Source: Selaginella moellendorffii (lineage: Eukaryota > Streptophyta > Lycopodiopsida > Selaginellales > Selaginellaceae). From it: a stretch of 64,000 bases of DNA. Positions 12,075 through 23,060 of the stretch are shown in pieces. The notes below the pieces were generated by a model. The model did not search any database and had not been told where the DNA came from. It was given only the letters and a program-made list of their open reading frames with translations. The translations under genes were made by a program, and so were the position numbers. Location: positions 178,071-242,070 of the forward strand of contig NW_003314394.1 in NCBI RefSeq assembly GCF_000143415.4, given 5' to 3'. How positions within the stretch are numbered: the first letter of the stretch is position 1; each line of letters starts with the position of its first letter.

Positions 12075-12437
12075 ATGACAGCGACCACAGATTCTAAACG
12101 TCTTGTTTCTCAGATACAAGGGGACTTGCAATCGCTGAGGGAGGATATCTCTAGCGTCGAGATCGAGCTGCTCAAACCGAGACAAGCTGAAGTGGCGTTT
12201 TCTTTTGAGTGCCCGGCTCCCGACTGTCCAGCTCAAGAGCACCTCTACAACCGTCGTGCGGTTCCTTCCGGGCAGCCTGCTTGGCCCTCGAGAGGTCCTC
12301 TCGTGAAGAAAAAATGGCTCCAGCTTATGTGGCTTTGGCCGTATACAGTGGCTATGGTTGCAGATCATGCAGTGAAGCAGCTAGAAAGAAATGGACATTT
12401 AAACAAAGGGAGTTTGGATAATCAGCTATTGTTCTGA
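12075..12437 (+). CDS. Hypothetical protein, possibly not real
   Basis: This is a 120-residue open frame in a sudden rise in GC content. Residues 13-38 (QIQGDLQSLREDISSVEIEL and onward) could form a short helix or coiled coil. A CPAPDC motif follows, and the tail is hydrophobic then polar. A second frame just upstream (to 12048) ends a lysine-rich stretch (KKRKAKHKEGK) after a possible acceptor at 11920, so an unrecognised spliced gene may cover this area. The opposite strand is also open for 155 codons, which weakens the call. I do not recognise a family. Confidence 0.22.
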   Translation: MTATTDSKRLVSQIQGDLQSLREDISSVEIELLKPRQAEVAFSFECPAPDCPAQEHLYNRRAVPSGQPAWPSRGPLVKKKWLQLMWLWPYTVAMVADHAVKQLERNGHLNKGSLDNQLLF

Positions 12438-12710
12438 TGTCGATCAAATTCTACAAGTACATAAAGCAGCTTGGGAGCCACGGTTTGTATTGTTTCCTGT
12501 AACATACAGAACGTAGTAACCTTTGACAAGGAACCGTTGGGCTGGAATGCAAAGATGAAAATAACACTATAGGAGCTGTCAAAAGATTGGAGTACCTGCA
12601 TGACAACACAAGGATTTCACATCTTACTTGGAGAACTTATTACATAGAATTATAAACATGATAAAGAAAACAGCGTGAAACACAAACCCGAAAATCTCTG
12701 GCAAATCAAC

Positions 12711-12925
12711 GACTTACCTCCGCGATCAGCTTCAAAACTGTACCAGTCAGAGACATCGAGATTCCCCCAGTTTTCTCGCCCCCGGACTTGGAAAAAGACA
12801 TCAAATAAACTTCCAGCCCACTTTCCTTGCAGCAAAAACCATCCCCGCAACGCAACTTGCAAGCCCTTATGCCACAAAGTCTTGAGAAGATTCTCACATG
12901 CAAATCCTGTTCGATCCAGCTTAGA
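12711..12925 (-). CDS. Possible exon of an unidentified minus-strand gene
   Basis: On the minus strand an acceptor-like tract ends at about 12926 (tttgtctaag). It is followed by 70 open codons containing SLFDVFFQVRGRENWGNLD, and a strong donor (GTAAGT) sits at 12716-12711. Acceptor candidates lie at about 12614 and 12533, but no continuation is convincing. The overlapping plus-strand frame looks like its shadow. The family is unknown; a promoter-proximal non-coding exon is an alternative. Confidence 0.25.
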
Positions 12926-12999
12926 CAAAACCAACGAAACGAAGAATAAAATTAAAAAGCCCACCTCCCAAGCAGCGCAGCACGACTTTCGAGCCTAGA

Positions 13000-13480
13000 T
13001 CCCAACTCGATTCCCGCAGAAAGTCAGCTCTCTACACCGAGACAAGGTCGCCATGGAAGCTGATGATCATGCAAGCAAGTCCTTCCTGTTTTTGTTGCTC
13101 TCGTCACCTCTCCACAATTCTAGCCCGAAAGGTAGACGCCAAGACGAGTACTTTCGAAAAAAAAGAGGAGTACTTGCCGGTACATCACCACTGCATCTTC
13201 GCCGAAGCATGATAGGCTTGTCCAGCGCGCCTAGTCAAATGGCCTGCGGTGGGCTACAAAAGCTTTGTTTACTGCGGCTGCGTGGCTTGAGGTCAACTCC
13301 TTGCCGCCTCTTCATCCTCATCTCTTCAGCAAATCCAACTTGCGGAGTTTTAGTACTTGTTTAGCTCGCTCCGCAAGCTACAAAAGAAGCACAAGAGTTA
13401 GGGAAAGAAATGGAAAGAAATGAGCCACTACCTTTCCGGACGAATGCGTACGGGTGGAAAAAATGCCATGGGCCTCCTCT
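13000..13480. other. Upstream region of the PIRL gene
   Basis: A plus-strand open frame at 13053-13364 has no recognisable content. The rest is presumed promoter or 5' untranslated sequence. Confidence 0.35.
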
Positions 13481-13484
13481 GGGA

Positions 13485-13493
13485 ATATAAAAA
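13485..13493 (+). promoter_or_regulatory. TATA-box candidate for the PIRL gene
   Basis: 'tataaaaa' lies about 90 bp upstream of the start codon at 13579. It is the only good TATA match in this GC-richer stretch. Confidence 0.5.
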
Positions 13494-13578
13494 CACGCTC
13501 CGCCAGAAATATTAGCTAAAAGCTCCCCTTTTCTCCTTTGTCTTCCTCCGCCTCTGGCAGTGGCTCCTCTGAAATATC

Positions 13579-15175
13579 ATGGCGAATGTGGTGCGAATTG
13601 CCGAGACGAGAGCGATGCTCAACGCTCTCGGCCCTCGTCCCGACTCCAAGCTCGTCGAGGATGCGCGCGAGGCACTGGACGTGATCGATGACTACTTGGC
13701 TCAGCAGCTCGAGGCACTGTCGCGAGAAGCCAAGCCGCCGAGCACCACCGCGGAGGAATGGGAATCGATCATGGTCTGTGCTGCTGCTCTTTCTCTCGTC
13801 TTGGATCTTCCAGCTTCTAAAGCTTTGGCTTTTCGTCTTTTCTCTTTCGCTTCGTTGTCCAGGCCGAGAAGGAGAACGAAGCCATCGAAGCCGCCGAGGA
13901 GGAGAAGCTGCCTTACAAGTCGACAATTCAGCTGGACGAGCTCCACAGGCTCTACTCGGGGATGCTCAAGAGCGCCGAGTCGTCACCATTTGCCGTGCCT
14001 GGATCCCCGATCCGGAGCCCCATGAGGCCGCTGTATATCACTGACGACATCGACGATGATGTTGCCAGAGTCCTCCAGGACGCTTTCGATACTCGATCTG
14101 ATAAGCTGCTTCTTTCGTCTCGCCGTGTTGCATGCCTGCCCGAGTCACTGGGACGGATCAAGTCGCTGTCGCTGATCAATCTCTCCACCAATTGCCTCGA
14201 GGTAGCTTCGGTTCCATAGATCATAGATCGTTGTTTCGTGTTCATAGATGTTTGACTTTTTCTTTCTCTCGGATCCTCCTCTCCAGGCTCTTCCCGATTC
14301 GTTGTCTCAGCTCAGCAATCTGATAACGCTCGATGTCAGCTCCAACCAGCTCACCACCCTGCCGGATTCCATCCGCTCGCTCAAAAAGCTTCGGTTTCTC
14401 AACGTTTCCGGAAACGCTCTCAAGAGCTTGCCGGATTCGCTCGCACTGTGCTTGTAAGCCACCTTGGTTCTTCTCTGTTTTGCCTGTGCCGCGTCTCACG
14501 GCAGTGGTTTTGCTCTGTTGCAGTTCTCTGGTGGAGCTCAACGCGAGCTTCAACCAGCTGGAAAAGCTTCCCCCCAACATCGGCTCGCTCTTCAACCTCG
14601 AGAAGCTGTCCCTCCAGCTCAACAAGCTCAGCATGCTTCCGGCGTCCATTGGCGACCTGACGTCCCTCAAAGTTCTCGAGATCCACTTCAACAAGCTCGT
14701 CGCACTCCCTTCCTCCATTGGCAACCTCAAGGACTTGGAAGTCCTCAATTGCAGCAGTAACTTCAACAGTCTGACCACTGTTCCCAGCTCGCTCGGAGAT
14801 CTCTACTGCCTCAGGGAGCTCGATCTGAGTTACAACCAGATCCGGGAGCTGCCACTTTCTTTCGGACGGCTGCAGAAGCTGAGAAAGCTCAAGTTGGACC
14901 AGAATCCTCTCGTTGTGCCCCCTCCGGAGGTGGTCGATCACAGCCTTGAAGCGGTTCTCGAGTACATGGCCGAAAAGTGGCGGTCTAGTATGAAACTCGA
15001 CGATGAACACGATCGTGCTGGAAGTAATACGCCGGCTCGGGTTGTGACAAATGGCGGTTCGAGGGTCATCTCTTGGCTCGGAGGAATGTGTGCTGCCGGT
15101 ACCGAATTCAGACGTCCATCAAGTAAGGTGCTCAGTTGGCATCGGTCACCAGACCGCTATCTCGAGCAACTCTAG
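13579..15175 (+). CDS. Plant intracellular Ras-group-related LRR protein (PIRL)
   Basis: Four exons give 450 residues: 13579-13773, 13863-14201, 14287-14453 and 14524-15175. All introns are GT-AG and 70-90 bp, and frames join exactly. Residues 1-140 are charged and helical. From about residue 150 there are nine to ten 23-residue leucine-rich repeats of the LPxSIGxLxxLxxLDLSxNxL type, ending near DQNPLVVPP, followed by a short tail with SWLGGM. This repeat type and layout match plant PIRLs, relatives of animal and fungal Ras-binding LRR proteins such as SHOC2. PIRLs act inside the cell, with roles known in pollen and gametophyte development. No signal peptide or membrane segment is visible. 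The gene converges on the minus-strand gene ending at 15560. Confidence 0.92.
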
Positions 15176-15559
15176 ATTTAAATAGGAAAAGACAGAACAA
15201 AAAAAAAAACGAAAACTCTGTGTTAGACTGAAGTTGTATATGAATGAATCAATAGAAGAAGAAACGCAGTACATACATGTACCTGTCAGTAGGCAGAGAT
15301 GACCTCTCGCCCTCGGCGATAGCGATGGAGAATTCGTGCATCATAGTCAAGTGAATATGGTGCCATGCCAAACGAAAGGTGGTCCCCTAAATGCGGAAAA
15401 AGGCTGCTCATAATTCCAAGAGAACGATAGCACCGTTTCAAAGCCAATCGACGACAACAACACCATGCTCTGGCCCAGAATGGCCAGCACACCAAAGAGC
15501 GATGTTTCAGTATTCCTGTAACTTGACAAAGTCAGTACAGTGATCGCGTATCGACCAGG
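15176..15559. other. Convergent 3' ends
   Basis: This is the space between the stop of the PIRL gene and the stop of the bromodomain-associated gene. 'aatgaatcaatagaa' near 15242 may serve PIRL polyadenylation. No further coding sequence was found. Confidence 0.5.
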
Positions 15560-17723
15560 CTAAACCTTGCGTTTTCTCTTGTTTGGGGAGCCAAGTGTTC
15601 CGTCCAGATCATCCGGATTCTCATGCTTCATCACGTCAGACCCCAAAATCTCATGAAGTCCGTCAATTCTTGCGTTTGAAAGCTTGGGCGACCTGAGGGT
15701 GCAAGCAACGCATGTCAGCGGCCGAGAAAGTAATATTCAAACGTACGCTTGAACACCAGGGAGGTGTAAAGACGATGCTTGCTGCTGTAAATGCTGCATA
15801 ACCTGAGAGTGACTTGAAGCTTGTATTTGCTGAGGAATCCATGGCTGCTTTGTCAGTGTTGACACATACGGTTTCATTTCGAAAGTCGTATGATCCTCGG
15901 CCTGCCGTTTTGCTCGAAGAGACGGCAATTGTTTCTTTTTTAAAGGGTTCTCTAGGTACATGCTGCGCTGAAATGCTGCCAGATTCCGCGACTGTGCCTG
16001 GTTTTTGGAAATCGGCAAGAATAGTCATTCCGTGGCAGAAAAAAAAAAAAGAAAACACCAGACTTACGTGTAACTGATGCAACTGGTTACTCATTTGCGC
16101 ATCTATTTGTACTACTTGAGAAGTACGACTTTTTTCGTTCTTCAAGTATTCTGCCAGATCTCGGAGACTGCCAGAGAGCAAAAAAAAGAGATATGAAAAC
16201 GTCATCTTTAGCACGGCCAAGCAGTTTACCTTCCTCCAACATCGGAGTTTTCCCGGGCAGGATGAGAAACAAGCCTCTGAATGAACATCCTGAGCAGCTC
16301 GTCCGTGGATAGATGCTTCTGGTAACTATCAATCAGCATTCTCAGCCAGCTCCCTAGCTTTCGAATGTGCAAAGCCATCACCTCAGAGAATATCTCCATC
16401 GGTACCTGTCTTACGCCTTCGAAACCATGAGTCTCGAGAATTCTCGCAATCGTCTGCTGGCTTAGAATCTCTGCATCTGCTGACGACACTTTGGCTTTCC
16501 TCGCTGATGTCCCTGATCTCACAAGCTGGCTGGAAAGTCCAGATAAAACGGATGCCTCACCACCGGCAGCAGATTCCAGGGACTGCTGAAGACTGCAAGC
16601 CCCACTCACGCATGTGGCGGGGCAAGGATTCTCCGGAACACAGCTCGAAATGGACGTCAACTCCGGAAGAATGCTGAGCTCGCCATCGAAAGATTCCTGT
16701 TCCCTTTCGTGGCCCAACGATATATCGTTCCCGGCTGAAAGGTGTTGTCTCTTTAGAGCCTTTGTGGTCAGCTTGAGAAAGGCTGCCATGCCTTCGGGTG
16801 TTCGTTTCAGTGCCTCCTGATCGGAAAACGGAAGTTTCTGCTGAGCCAGACGCCTTGCGAGACGGTTCATCCTCTCGCTAAGGTGTTTGTCAAACCATTG
16901 GTCGTACCACAAGTCACAGTCCATGCTGCTCTTTTCTGCATCGAGCTCGCGAGAGCTTCTGGAAAAAAGCTTCGACTGCTCAACGCCACGAAAACCAGGA
17001 CTGCTTCGTCCCTAAACCAAAGACACTCTGCCTTAAAACGGAACCACCAAGAATGTCACAAACCTGTTTGATGGTATTGATGGCAGTCTTTCGCAGCTGT
17101 GATTTTTGCTTCCCATCCCCTACTGCAAAATGCGGGCTGCAAGAGAACGAAAAGAAAGAGTCTAGCCAATCCTTGGAACAATCCCCACCTCAAAGTATCG
17201 CGGTTGTCCAATCCATACTTCAAAACAAAGAAGGGAAAACTTAAAACGAGAAAGACTTGTTTCTCTAGCTAAAATACCTTGGCTTGAAGAGCAGCCATGG
17301 TAGGAGCTCTCTCTGCCTGGAGTCTGACCCAGTCCGAGGCGTCGTGTTCCAGAGTGAAATAGACGCTGTCGGGCTGGAGCTGTAGGCCTGATAGGAATCA
17401 ACACAGCTTATTCCCTCCAAACTCCTTTCGATCAATCAAATCAATCAATCCGTGACATAAAACTTACTGGCGGGGGAAGAGATCCTTGTGTCCTGGAGCT
17501 CGAGCGCCTTGTCATAGAGAAGAGCACGCACCCGGAGCTGTAAGCGCAAGCGGCCGCTGTTGCTGCCATCGTTTCCTCTCATGAATGCCGACCAGGCGGA
17601 GGGCGTGGCAAGGTGGATTCGCAGCTCCGAGTAGAGGTGATCGCCCAGCCATGGCCTCCACGCCGCGATCGCCTCCAGATCGCTGGCGAGCTGGAACCCA
17701 TAGTCGCCCTGTAATATCCCCAT
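15560..17723 (-). CDS. Bromodomain-associated (BTP) histone-fold nuclear protein
   Basis: Eight exons on the minus strand give 565 residues: 17723-17468, 17387-17278, 17217-17189, 17136-17064, 16975-16230, 16167-16068, 15997-15747 and 15692-15560. All are GT-AG and all phases agree. The N-terminus (GDYGFQLASDLEAIAAWRPW, then WLGDHLYSEL and SPSAW) resembles a conserved plant family annotated as 'bromodomain associated'. Around residues 330-410 lies a histone-fold-like stretch (QTIARILETHGFEGVRQVP, then LHIRKLGSWL), the type found in TAF8 and SPT7-like subunits. The C-terminus is glutamine-rich and ends in a nuclear-localisation-like SPNKRKRKV. A chromatin or transcription-complex role is inferred from the family. 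The methionine at 17723 was chosen because homologues begin just before this motif. The upstream sequence turns abruptly AT-rich, so an extra exon cannot be excluded. Confidence 0.85.
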
Positions 17724-17744
17724 TTTAGGGTGCATGTAAACCAC

Positions 17745-18157
17745 AATTCTAAGTATTTACGAACTTCAACTTGGCATTCTTACTATAACGGTATTATTCA
17801 AGTGTAGTTATTAAATATTTCTAAGAAAAAGGTTTTGTAAACATGAGGTTTCTTATACGAGTTTTCTGTGATAAAAAAAAAAAAAACCATATGCATACAG
17901 GTTTTTAAATTTGAAGAACCCTATAAAAATCTTGCTTTGAGAGGTATATAAAAATATCTTCAGAAAGGTCCTTTTAATAAAGTTGTAAAAATTAAAGAAA
18001 TTTTAACAGCTTTTAATAACTTTATAAAAGAAAACTTTATAAATTTTTCTTTAAAATGTCTTTTATGTGTAATGATATTTTCTTTAGTTACATGTAAATC
18101 ATGTATTTACATACACACAAAGCAATTTAAAAGATAAATTTCTAAAATATAAATAGA
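17745..18157. other. AT-rich boundary of the gene island
   Basis: Composition falls sharply to AT-rich immediately beyond the first exon of the BTP gene. 'aaatataaata' near 18146 is TATA-like but only about 10 bp from the next start codon, so it probably does not serve that start. Confidence 0.4.
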
Positions 18158-19090
18158 ATGCTTTATATGTTTATATGGTTATTAACAGTTAATTTAGTTT
18201 GTAATGCCCAGCCACCTCAAGCAAGATGGAGCACAGAATATGACCATTTTTCTAATCGAGATATGTTTACATTAATAAATAGGCTTATGTATTTAATTGA
18301 CAATATAAATCCAAATGAGTTATTACTAATCGGTCAGGGAATTTATTATGGATATGAAGTTTCTGTTGGTCAACAAGCAGTAGCAATAAGGGTTTATATT
18401 AGTCCATTTGATATAAGAAATTATTTAAATTGTAATCCACTTCCACCCAACACTCAATTTCATTCTTCAATTGTTCGTATTATCTTTACTCAAATGTTAC
18501 GACTTCTAGAATATCATGTTTTTCAACATGCTCCAAAAAGTATGATGGTAGTATATAGATACTTTTCAATAGATTATTATGCATTTGGAAACTCTACAAG
18601 ACATCCTAAAGAAATATATCCTCATGTTGATTATCCTAAAGGCTTACCTGATGATAATAATCAACCTGGAAATATACATAATAATCTTGAATATGACAAC
18701 TTGCAATGTTGGCCATATCGCACACAATTAATAAGTGGCCCTTTAAAATTTCTTGGTACACATATAATAAATAATAATGCTTTAATATCTTTAAATAATA
18801 AATTTAAAGTAAAATTAAAAAATTGTAATTTGATAGTTCAAGATCTTACAAATTATGAGACAATATGGTCTACTATGTCTTTTAGATATAATACATTTTG
18901 CTATCTTCATCTTCAAATTGATGGACATTTACTTATCATTGATGATAAAAGTAATATTATATGGAAAACTAATGTTTTTTGTCAAAATTGTTTATTATTT
19001 GCTGTTTTAACAATTGAAAATAATGGATATTTAACTGTTAAATCATATTCCAATGGCCTTAAGAAGTTAATCTGGACAAATAAACCTTAA
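18158..19090 (+). CDS. Secreted protein with C-terminal bulb-type lectin domain
   Basis: This is a single open exon of 310 residues, strongly AT-rich unlike the GC-richer genes around it. Residues 1-18 (MLYMFIWLLTVNLVCNAQ) form a clear signal peptide. Residues 20-190 form a domain I do not recognise, rich in Tyr, Ile and Asn, with few cysteines. From about 192 to the end three repeats of the GNA/bulb-lectin beta-prism type can be seen: 'CNLIVQD...IWST', 'LQIDGHLLIIDD...IIWKTN' and 'IENNGYLTVKS...LIWTN'. The mannose motif QxDxNxVxY is degenerate in all three, so sugar binding is doubtful. A second methionine at 18167 could be the start. Two decayed fragments lie at 1085 and 1610. An apoplastic defence or binding role is inference only. 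Confidence 0.72.
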   Translation: MLYMFIWLLTVNLVCNAQPPQARWSTEYDHFSNRDMFTLINRLMYLIDNINPNELLLIGQGIYYGYEVSVGQQAVAIRVYISPFDIRNYLNCNPLPPNTQFHSSIVRIIFTQMLRLLEYHVFQHAPKSMMVVYRYFSIDYYAFGNSTRHPKEIYPHVDYPKGLPDDNNQPGNIHNNLEYDNLQCWPYRTQLISGPLKFLGTHIINNNALISLNNKFKVKLKNCNLIVQDLTNYETIWSTMSFRYNTFCYLHLQIDGHLLIIDDKSNIIWKTNVFCQNCLLFAVLTIENNGYLTVKSYSNGLKKLIWTNKP

Positions 19091-19500
19091 ATTAGAAATA
19101 TATCTAACATATAAATTTAAATTGTATAATAAGTTTAATTTTTTTATAAATAAAATTAGTGTATGTATTAGTGGTTACGAAAAATATAATATGCTATAGA
19201 GCAAAATATATTATTACTCTTTTGACAACTATTAGTACACCAATTGTAATATAGATAATAGATTCTATGTTGTTTCACATATTTGTGATATCTTTGTATT
19301 TAATGCTATGTGAATCAAATCTCAAACCTCTACTCATAAGATTTAAACTCAATACTTGTTTGGCACATGAATGGGCATCCATGCATATCCAGATTAGATT
19401 TTTGGGGTGGTGTTTAGGCTTTTTTAGGGTTTCTAGGGTTGAGTAGATGAGCACAAGGATTGAGCACGTGCAAAAGCAGCTATACCTGGGAGTAGGGACT
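19091..19500. other. 3' flank of the lectin gene, nothing recognised
   Basis: AT-rich sequence without an open frame of note or a matched repeat. Confidence 0.4.
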
Positions 19501-19985
19501 AATGTGTCAGGCACAACAGCACCACTTGAGCCCTGAGCTGCCTCAGAGGCCTGAACACTTGACAGGCTTGAGAAGTGGTAAGCTAGTTATGCCTGCACTG
19601 CTGCATGTGCGTAAGCAGCACCGTGCCCAGATTGAGCAATGGTGAGCTGGGAAGTTAGAGCTGCCACAGGTCCCTAAGCAACACTGTTATGCCTAGTGCA
19701 GCACCTGAGGCAGTGGTGAGAGCTGTCATGGGGACTTGAGCAGTGTTATTGTACCTAGTGTGACAGTTCAGGTGATTCTGATTTCAGCCACCATAGGTTG
19801 CCAGAAGGCCCTAGCAACACTATTGTGCCTTACATAGCAGCTTAAATGGTGGTGAGGCCACCACAAACTGCTGTAGTGGCCCAAGCACTACTATTGTGCC
19901 TAACATGCCAACTTAGGCAGTGGCGAGCTTAGCCAAGCAATGAGTAGCTCAAGTGGTGCTTAATTGCAAGGTTGCACCTCCAAGC
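19500..19985. repeat. Imperfect tandem repeat, ~60-80 bp unit
   Basis: The word 'agcaacactattgtgcct' and variants recur at about 19677, 19738, 19813 and 19886, each followed by a '(g)cagctcaggcagtggtgag' type block and a 'gccaccacagg' type block. It is GC-richer than its surroundings and stop-rich in all frames. Confidence 0.6.
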
Positions 19986-20074
19986 AAGCAAATTGGTATT
20001 ACATTTCTAGAGATGGTTTTTTTTTCCCTCAGCTTAGCCACTGGATTGTTAAGTCCCTTTTACTTCGTTTTGCA

Positions 20075-20490
20075 CTAGCTTAACAAGAACCATCACATAT
20101 TAATCCTTTAATATTGTTATATGATATTTTATTGTATCTACCATAGACATTTGCTAGTATGCCCCATGTGTTGGTCCCATTAATTATTTATAAAAAGTGT
20201 CTAGATCTATTAGAGATTGACCTACATACAAGATTCTCAATCTAGCACCAATTTATATTTAGTAAATTGTCAACTTTGTCCTAGAGACTATCTTTTGTGA
20301 CTGGGTTGAAAGCCAAAAATGCCCAAATCAAGTTTTCATATAGGGAGTAGGGGGAGAGGTGTTCATACATTTTATAGATATACTTAATTGATAGATTTAA
20401 ACACTTTCTATAAATAACTGATTGGATCAAAATATAATCAATACCAAGGGCCATGACAGCAAGAGTGTCCATAGAAACTCTTTACGAAAG
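20075..20490. repeat. Two opposed copies of repeat R4
   Basis: Positions 20110-20260 match R4 in minus orientation ('ttggtcccattaattatttataaaaagtg') and 20370-20490 match it in plus orientation ('tagatatacttaattgatag'). The word 'gcactagcttaacaagaacc' at 20080 also occurs near 26990 beside the LTR copy. Confidence 0.55.
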
Positions 20491-20504
20491 TGTTATTTTA
20501 TGGA

Positions 20505-21265
20505 ACTAAGCTACTCTGTAAATACCTCACTACATTAAGGTCAAATATGTAATACACTGTGAAATTATTTGTTATTGAACTCTTGAAATTAATCATAGAA
20601 ATTGAGGTATTAAAGAAATCCAACATAATTACTTTGTTAAACTCTTCCAATAAAATAATTTGCTCTCCATGCCACATGTTTGACTCAAATATGCCCATCT
20701 TGCTCTTATTAAATCCTCTCTATTGAATTGTTAGAAGGTAGAATGTTTTGTTATTGAAGAGCTTGCTATTGCTAAAAATTCATTTGTGAAACTTCCTAAA
20801 ATGATTTTTATAATAGTAACCCAAAGCAACTCCATAGCTGGATCCCTTTGCAACATTCTAACACAATCTAATGGAAGCCAAAAAAAAACACATATAAGGA
20901 AAGCCTTAAATTTTAATATTAACCTGGAAACATTTTGGGTCACATCTTAGAATGTCAAGTATATAAATATTTTTCTATACTATGATTTTCTGATATTATA
21001 ATTTCTTTAATTTATTTATAATCAAGGTTGTAATGTTTCTTATCTCTAGAGTTTGCATGAGCTGGATCCACTAAATATCCAAAACCATACTTTGTTACAT
21101 AACTCCACCTTTTAAAAATATAATCTCAAGCAAAGTCTTCAACTACAGCCAACATAGAGTTCATAGATGAGTCAAAGTCCTCCATATCCACAACCATCAA
21201 ACATAAGGTAAAGCTCAATGGGTTAATTCAAGTCTTACATAGCCATGACCATCAAACACAAGCCA
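20505..21265 (+). repeat. Dispersed repeat family R2, longest copy
   Basis: It matches 29760-30410 throughout and 8430-8835 in its distal half. Landmarks include 'attgaactcttgaaatt', 'aataatttgctctccatgcc', 'ccatagctggatccctttg' and 'aatcaaggttgtaatgtttctt'. Non-coding. Confidence 0.7.
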
Positions 21266-21287
21266 AGAGGCTCTATAGAGTGTTTCA

Positions 21288-21790
21288 AGTGAGGGATAGT
21301 TGTAATATATGTGGTTTTTACCTTTTATCTTATGGTGATTTACTATAGAATAACCATGAAATGGAACTTAAACCCTCTATATGCCACATGTCACATGCCA
21401 CGTGTTCAAAGGATAGTGGTCTAGAACCTGAGTTTCAGAGCTTTGGGCCACTAATCGAAGGAACGAGGGACAGGAGCACAGAACAACTTAGAACAGTTTT
21501 AGAGCATCCAATATCCCAATGCTAGAATCAGCATGCAAAATGAAACCAAATAAAGTCGGGTGTTATTTTAGCATACCAGTGGCTTAACGTGAGGATATGG
21601 GTACTCCCCCAGCTAGCATGGTGTGAAACTTGGGTTTAGACCCAAGCCGAATGCAAAATAAGGATAGCCATGCAAACAAGAGCTAGATTTTGCCTTAGGT
21701 TAGTCAGCCGTACCCGATTTACCCACTATCCCTACTATATTTTTGGAACCCTTTTGCCCCCCCGCCCCCCCCCCCCCCCTAAGGAACACA
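21288..21790 (-). repeat. LTR-like repeat, minus copy with poly-C end
   Basis: It aligns to the reverse complement of 27010-27560, from the 'atatatgtggtttttacc' end to 'acccactatccctactat'. It ends in a C tract (21757-21779, interrupted by one G), like the copy at 7108-7680. An R4 copy follows at 21865-22080. Confidence 0.65.
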
Positions 21791-22129
21791 CTTTGGGCTT
21801 TCACCCCAATCCTCCTTTAGTGTCAGGAGTTAGTCTCTGGGATAAGCTCAAAACTTACTAAATATGGAATGTTTTTAGATTGTGAATTTGGACATGGGAC
21901 AAACACCATTGTGTTTAGGACAATCTCTACATTCCGTAGATATGCCAAATGAGCAAATCTAGACACTTTTCATAAATAGCATTTGGGACCAAAATAAAAC
22001 TAACACAAAAGGCATAATAGCGAAGGTGTTTAGCAGATATAGTAAACTATCATTCAGTGATATTGAGAGATTAATCTTAATACACGAGGGTTCTTGTCAT
22101 TAGCCAATGCAAGATATAACAAGACAGGA

Positions 22130-22640
22130 ATTCTTTACTAGGCTAAGTATACTTAACTAATAGTACGTAGGAATTTTGTCCTTATGCTTGTTCGGTCTAA
22201 GTACACTTGAAATGCCCAGTTAACTCCACTAGCATAAGAGGGACTAATAATGGGTCCAAGAATACCGACCTTTTACCATTGTGGCAGTAAAAAAAGAATA
22301 TCCGAAAGGACAGCCGATAGGTAAATTTTGATACATGCTTTATTTCGTTAAAGTGGAACTTTTCATTATCCCACTTATGGTGTGTGGCCACATGCCATTT
22401 TTATAACAACAATAAAAAATTGAAGTTTTAGCTTTATAATTTATAAATTAAAAACTTTTCATATGATTTTGTGTTATAATATTGTGAAATATAAAAAAAT
22501 AAACTAAAAAACTGATAGAAATATTAATAAATATTAATTAAGTACTAGTGGACACATGCTAATTAATATCCCACTTTACTGAATAAGTCCCACTTTAACG
22601 AAATAAAGCATATACCTAAAGTCACATTTGCAACACTCTC
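22130..22640 (+). repeat. Dispersed repeat R3, interrupted by a MITE-like insert
   Basis: Positions 22130-22334 and 22616-22640 together match the uninterrupted copies at 28610-28830 (+) and 26720-26945 (-). Shared words are 'cttatgcttgt-cg', 'aactccactagcataagagg' and 'gacagccgata'. The insert at 22335-22611 splits the copy between 'gatac' and 'ctaaagtcacatt'. Confidence 0.8.
22335..22611. mobile_element. MITE-like insertion with perfect terminal inverted repeats
   Basis: This 277-bp AT-rich, non-coding element has 22-bp perfect terminal inverted repeats (22335-22356 and 22590-22611, beginning ATGCTTTATTTCGTTAAA). A weaker inverted extension runs beyond them. It is flanked by the 4-bp direct repeat ATAC (22331-22334 and 22612-22615). 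Two other R3 copies carry the uninterrupted sequence with a single 'gataccca', which gives direct empty-site evidence. No transposase is encoded, and I could not assign a superfamily from the 4-bp duplication. Confidence 0.85.
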
Positions 22641-22847
22641 CCCCCCTTAGGGAAGATCAACGTCTTCATTGATGCATGCTCTAGTCTAGACCACTAGCAA
22701 GGAAACAACTCTAGAAAAAGTTCACGGTGATCACACTGCACTAACTTAAATGAGTTAGGGAAACCTCTTTGTCTAACACGGATGTGCTACCAACTCAGAC
22801 ACCTTCCGGCCGTTGTTAATAAGGAAATAACCAACAGAGTCAGCCAC

Positions 22848-23047
22848 CTTTGTGTAAGCAACCAAAAAGAACGACTTAAGAGATGATCCATGGGGTTCAA
22901 ATATAGAGGGAAAGGGCTTATGAATAAGAGTGCACCCCCTTTTTCCAATCGATTAAAGGTTTTGGGATATTTAGGGTTAAGTGTCCTTGGGTGTGAATAG
23001 TATTGGGCTGGGTGACCTCCCAAGAAGTCCAAACTCAGGAGCTTACA
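22848..23047 (+). repeat. LTR-like repeat family 2, first copy
   Basis: About 200 bp running from 'gtaagcaaccaaaaagaac' to 'aaactcaggagcttaca' are repeated at 23430-23627. This copy ends in CA and is followed after two bases by TGGTATCAAAG, a near match to the initiator-methionine tRNA primer-binding site used by many plant LTR retroelements. No coding sequence is visible. Confidence 0.65.
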
Positions 23048-23049
23048 TT

Positions 23050-23060
23050 TGGTATCAAAG
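23050..23060 (+). other. Primer-binding-site-like sequence
   Basis: TGGTATCAAAG resembles the tRNA-iMet 3' complement TGGTATCAGAG, with one mismatch. It lies two bases after the end of the repeat at 22848-23047. Confidence 0.5.

Noticed and set aside
12650-12998. Plus-strand frame over the possible minus exon
   Set aside because: Basic, proline-rich reading without splice support. The minus strand has the better donor and acceptor, though that too is weak.
14420-15010. Long minus-strand open frame across the PIRL exon
   Set aside because: A shadow of the leucine-rich-repeat coding strand, caused by repetitive codon use.
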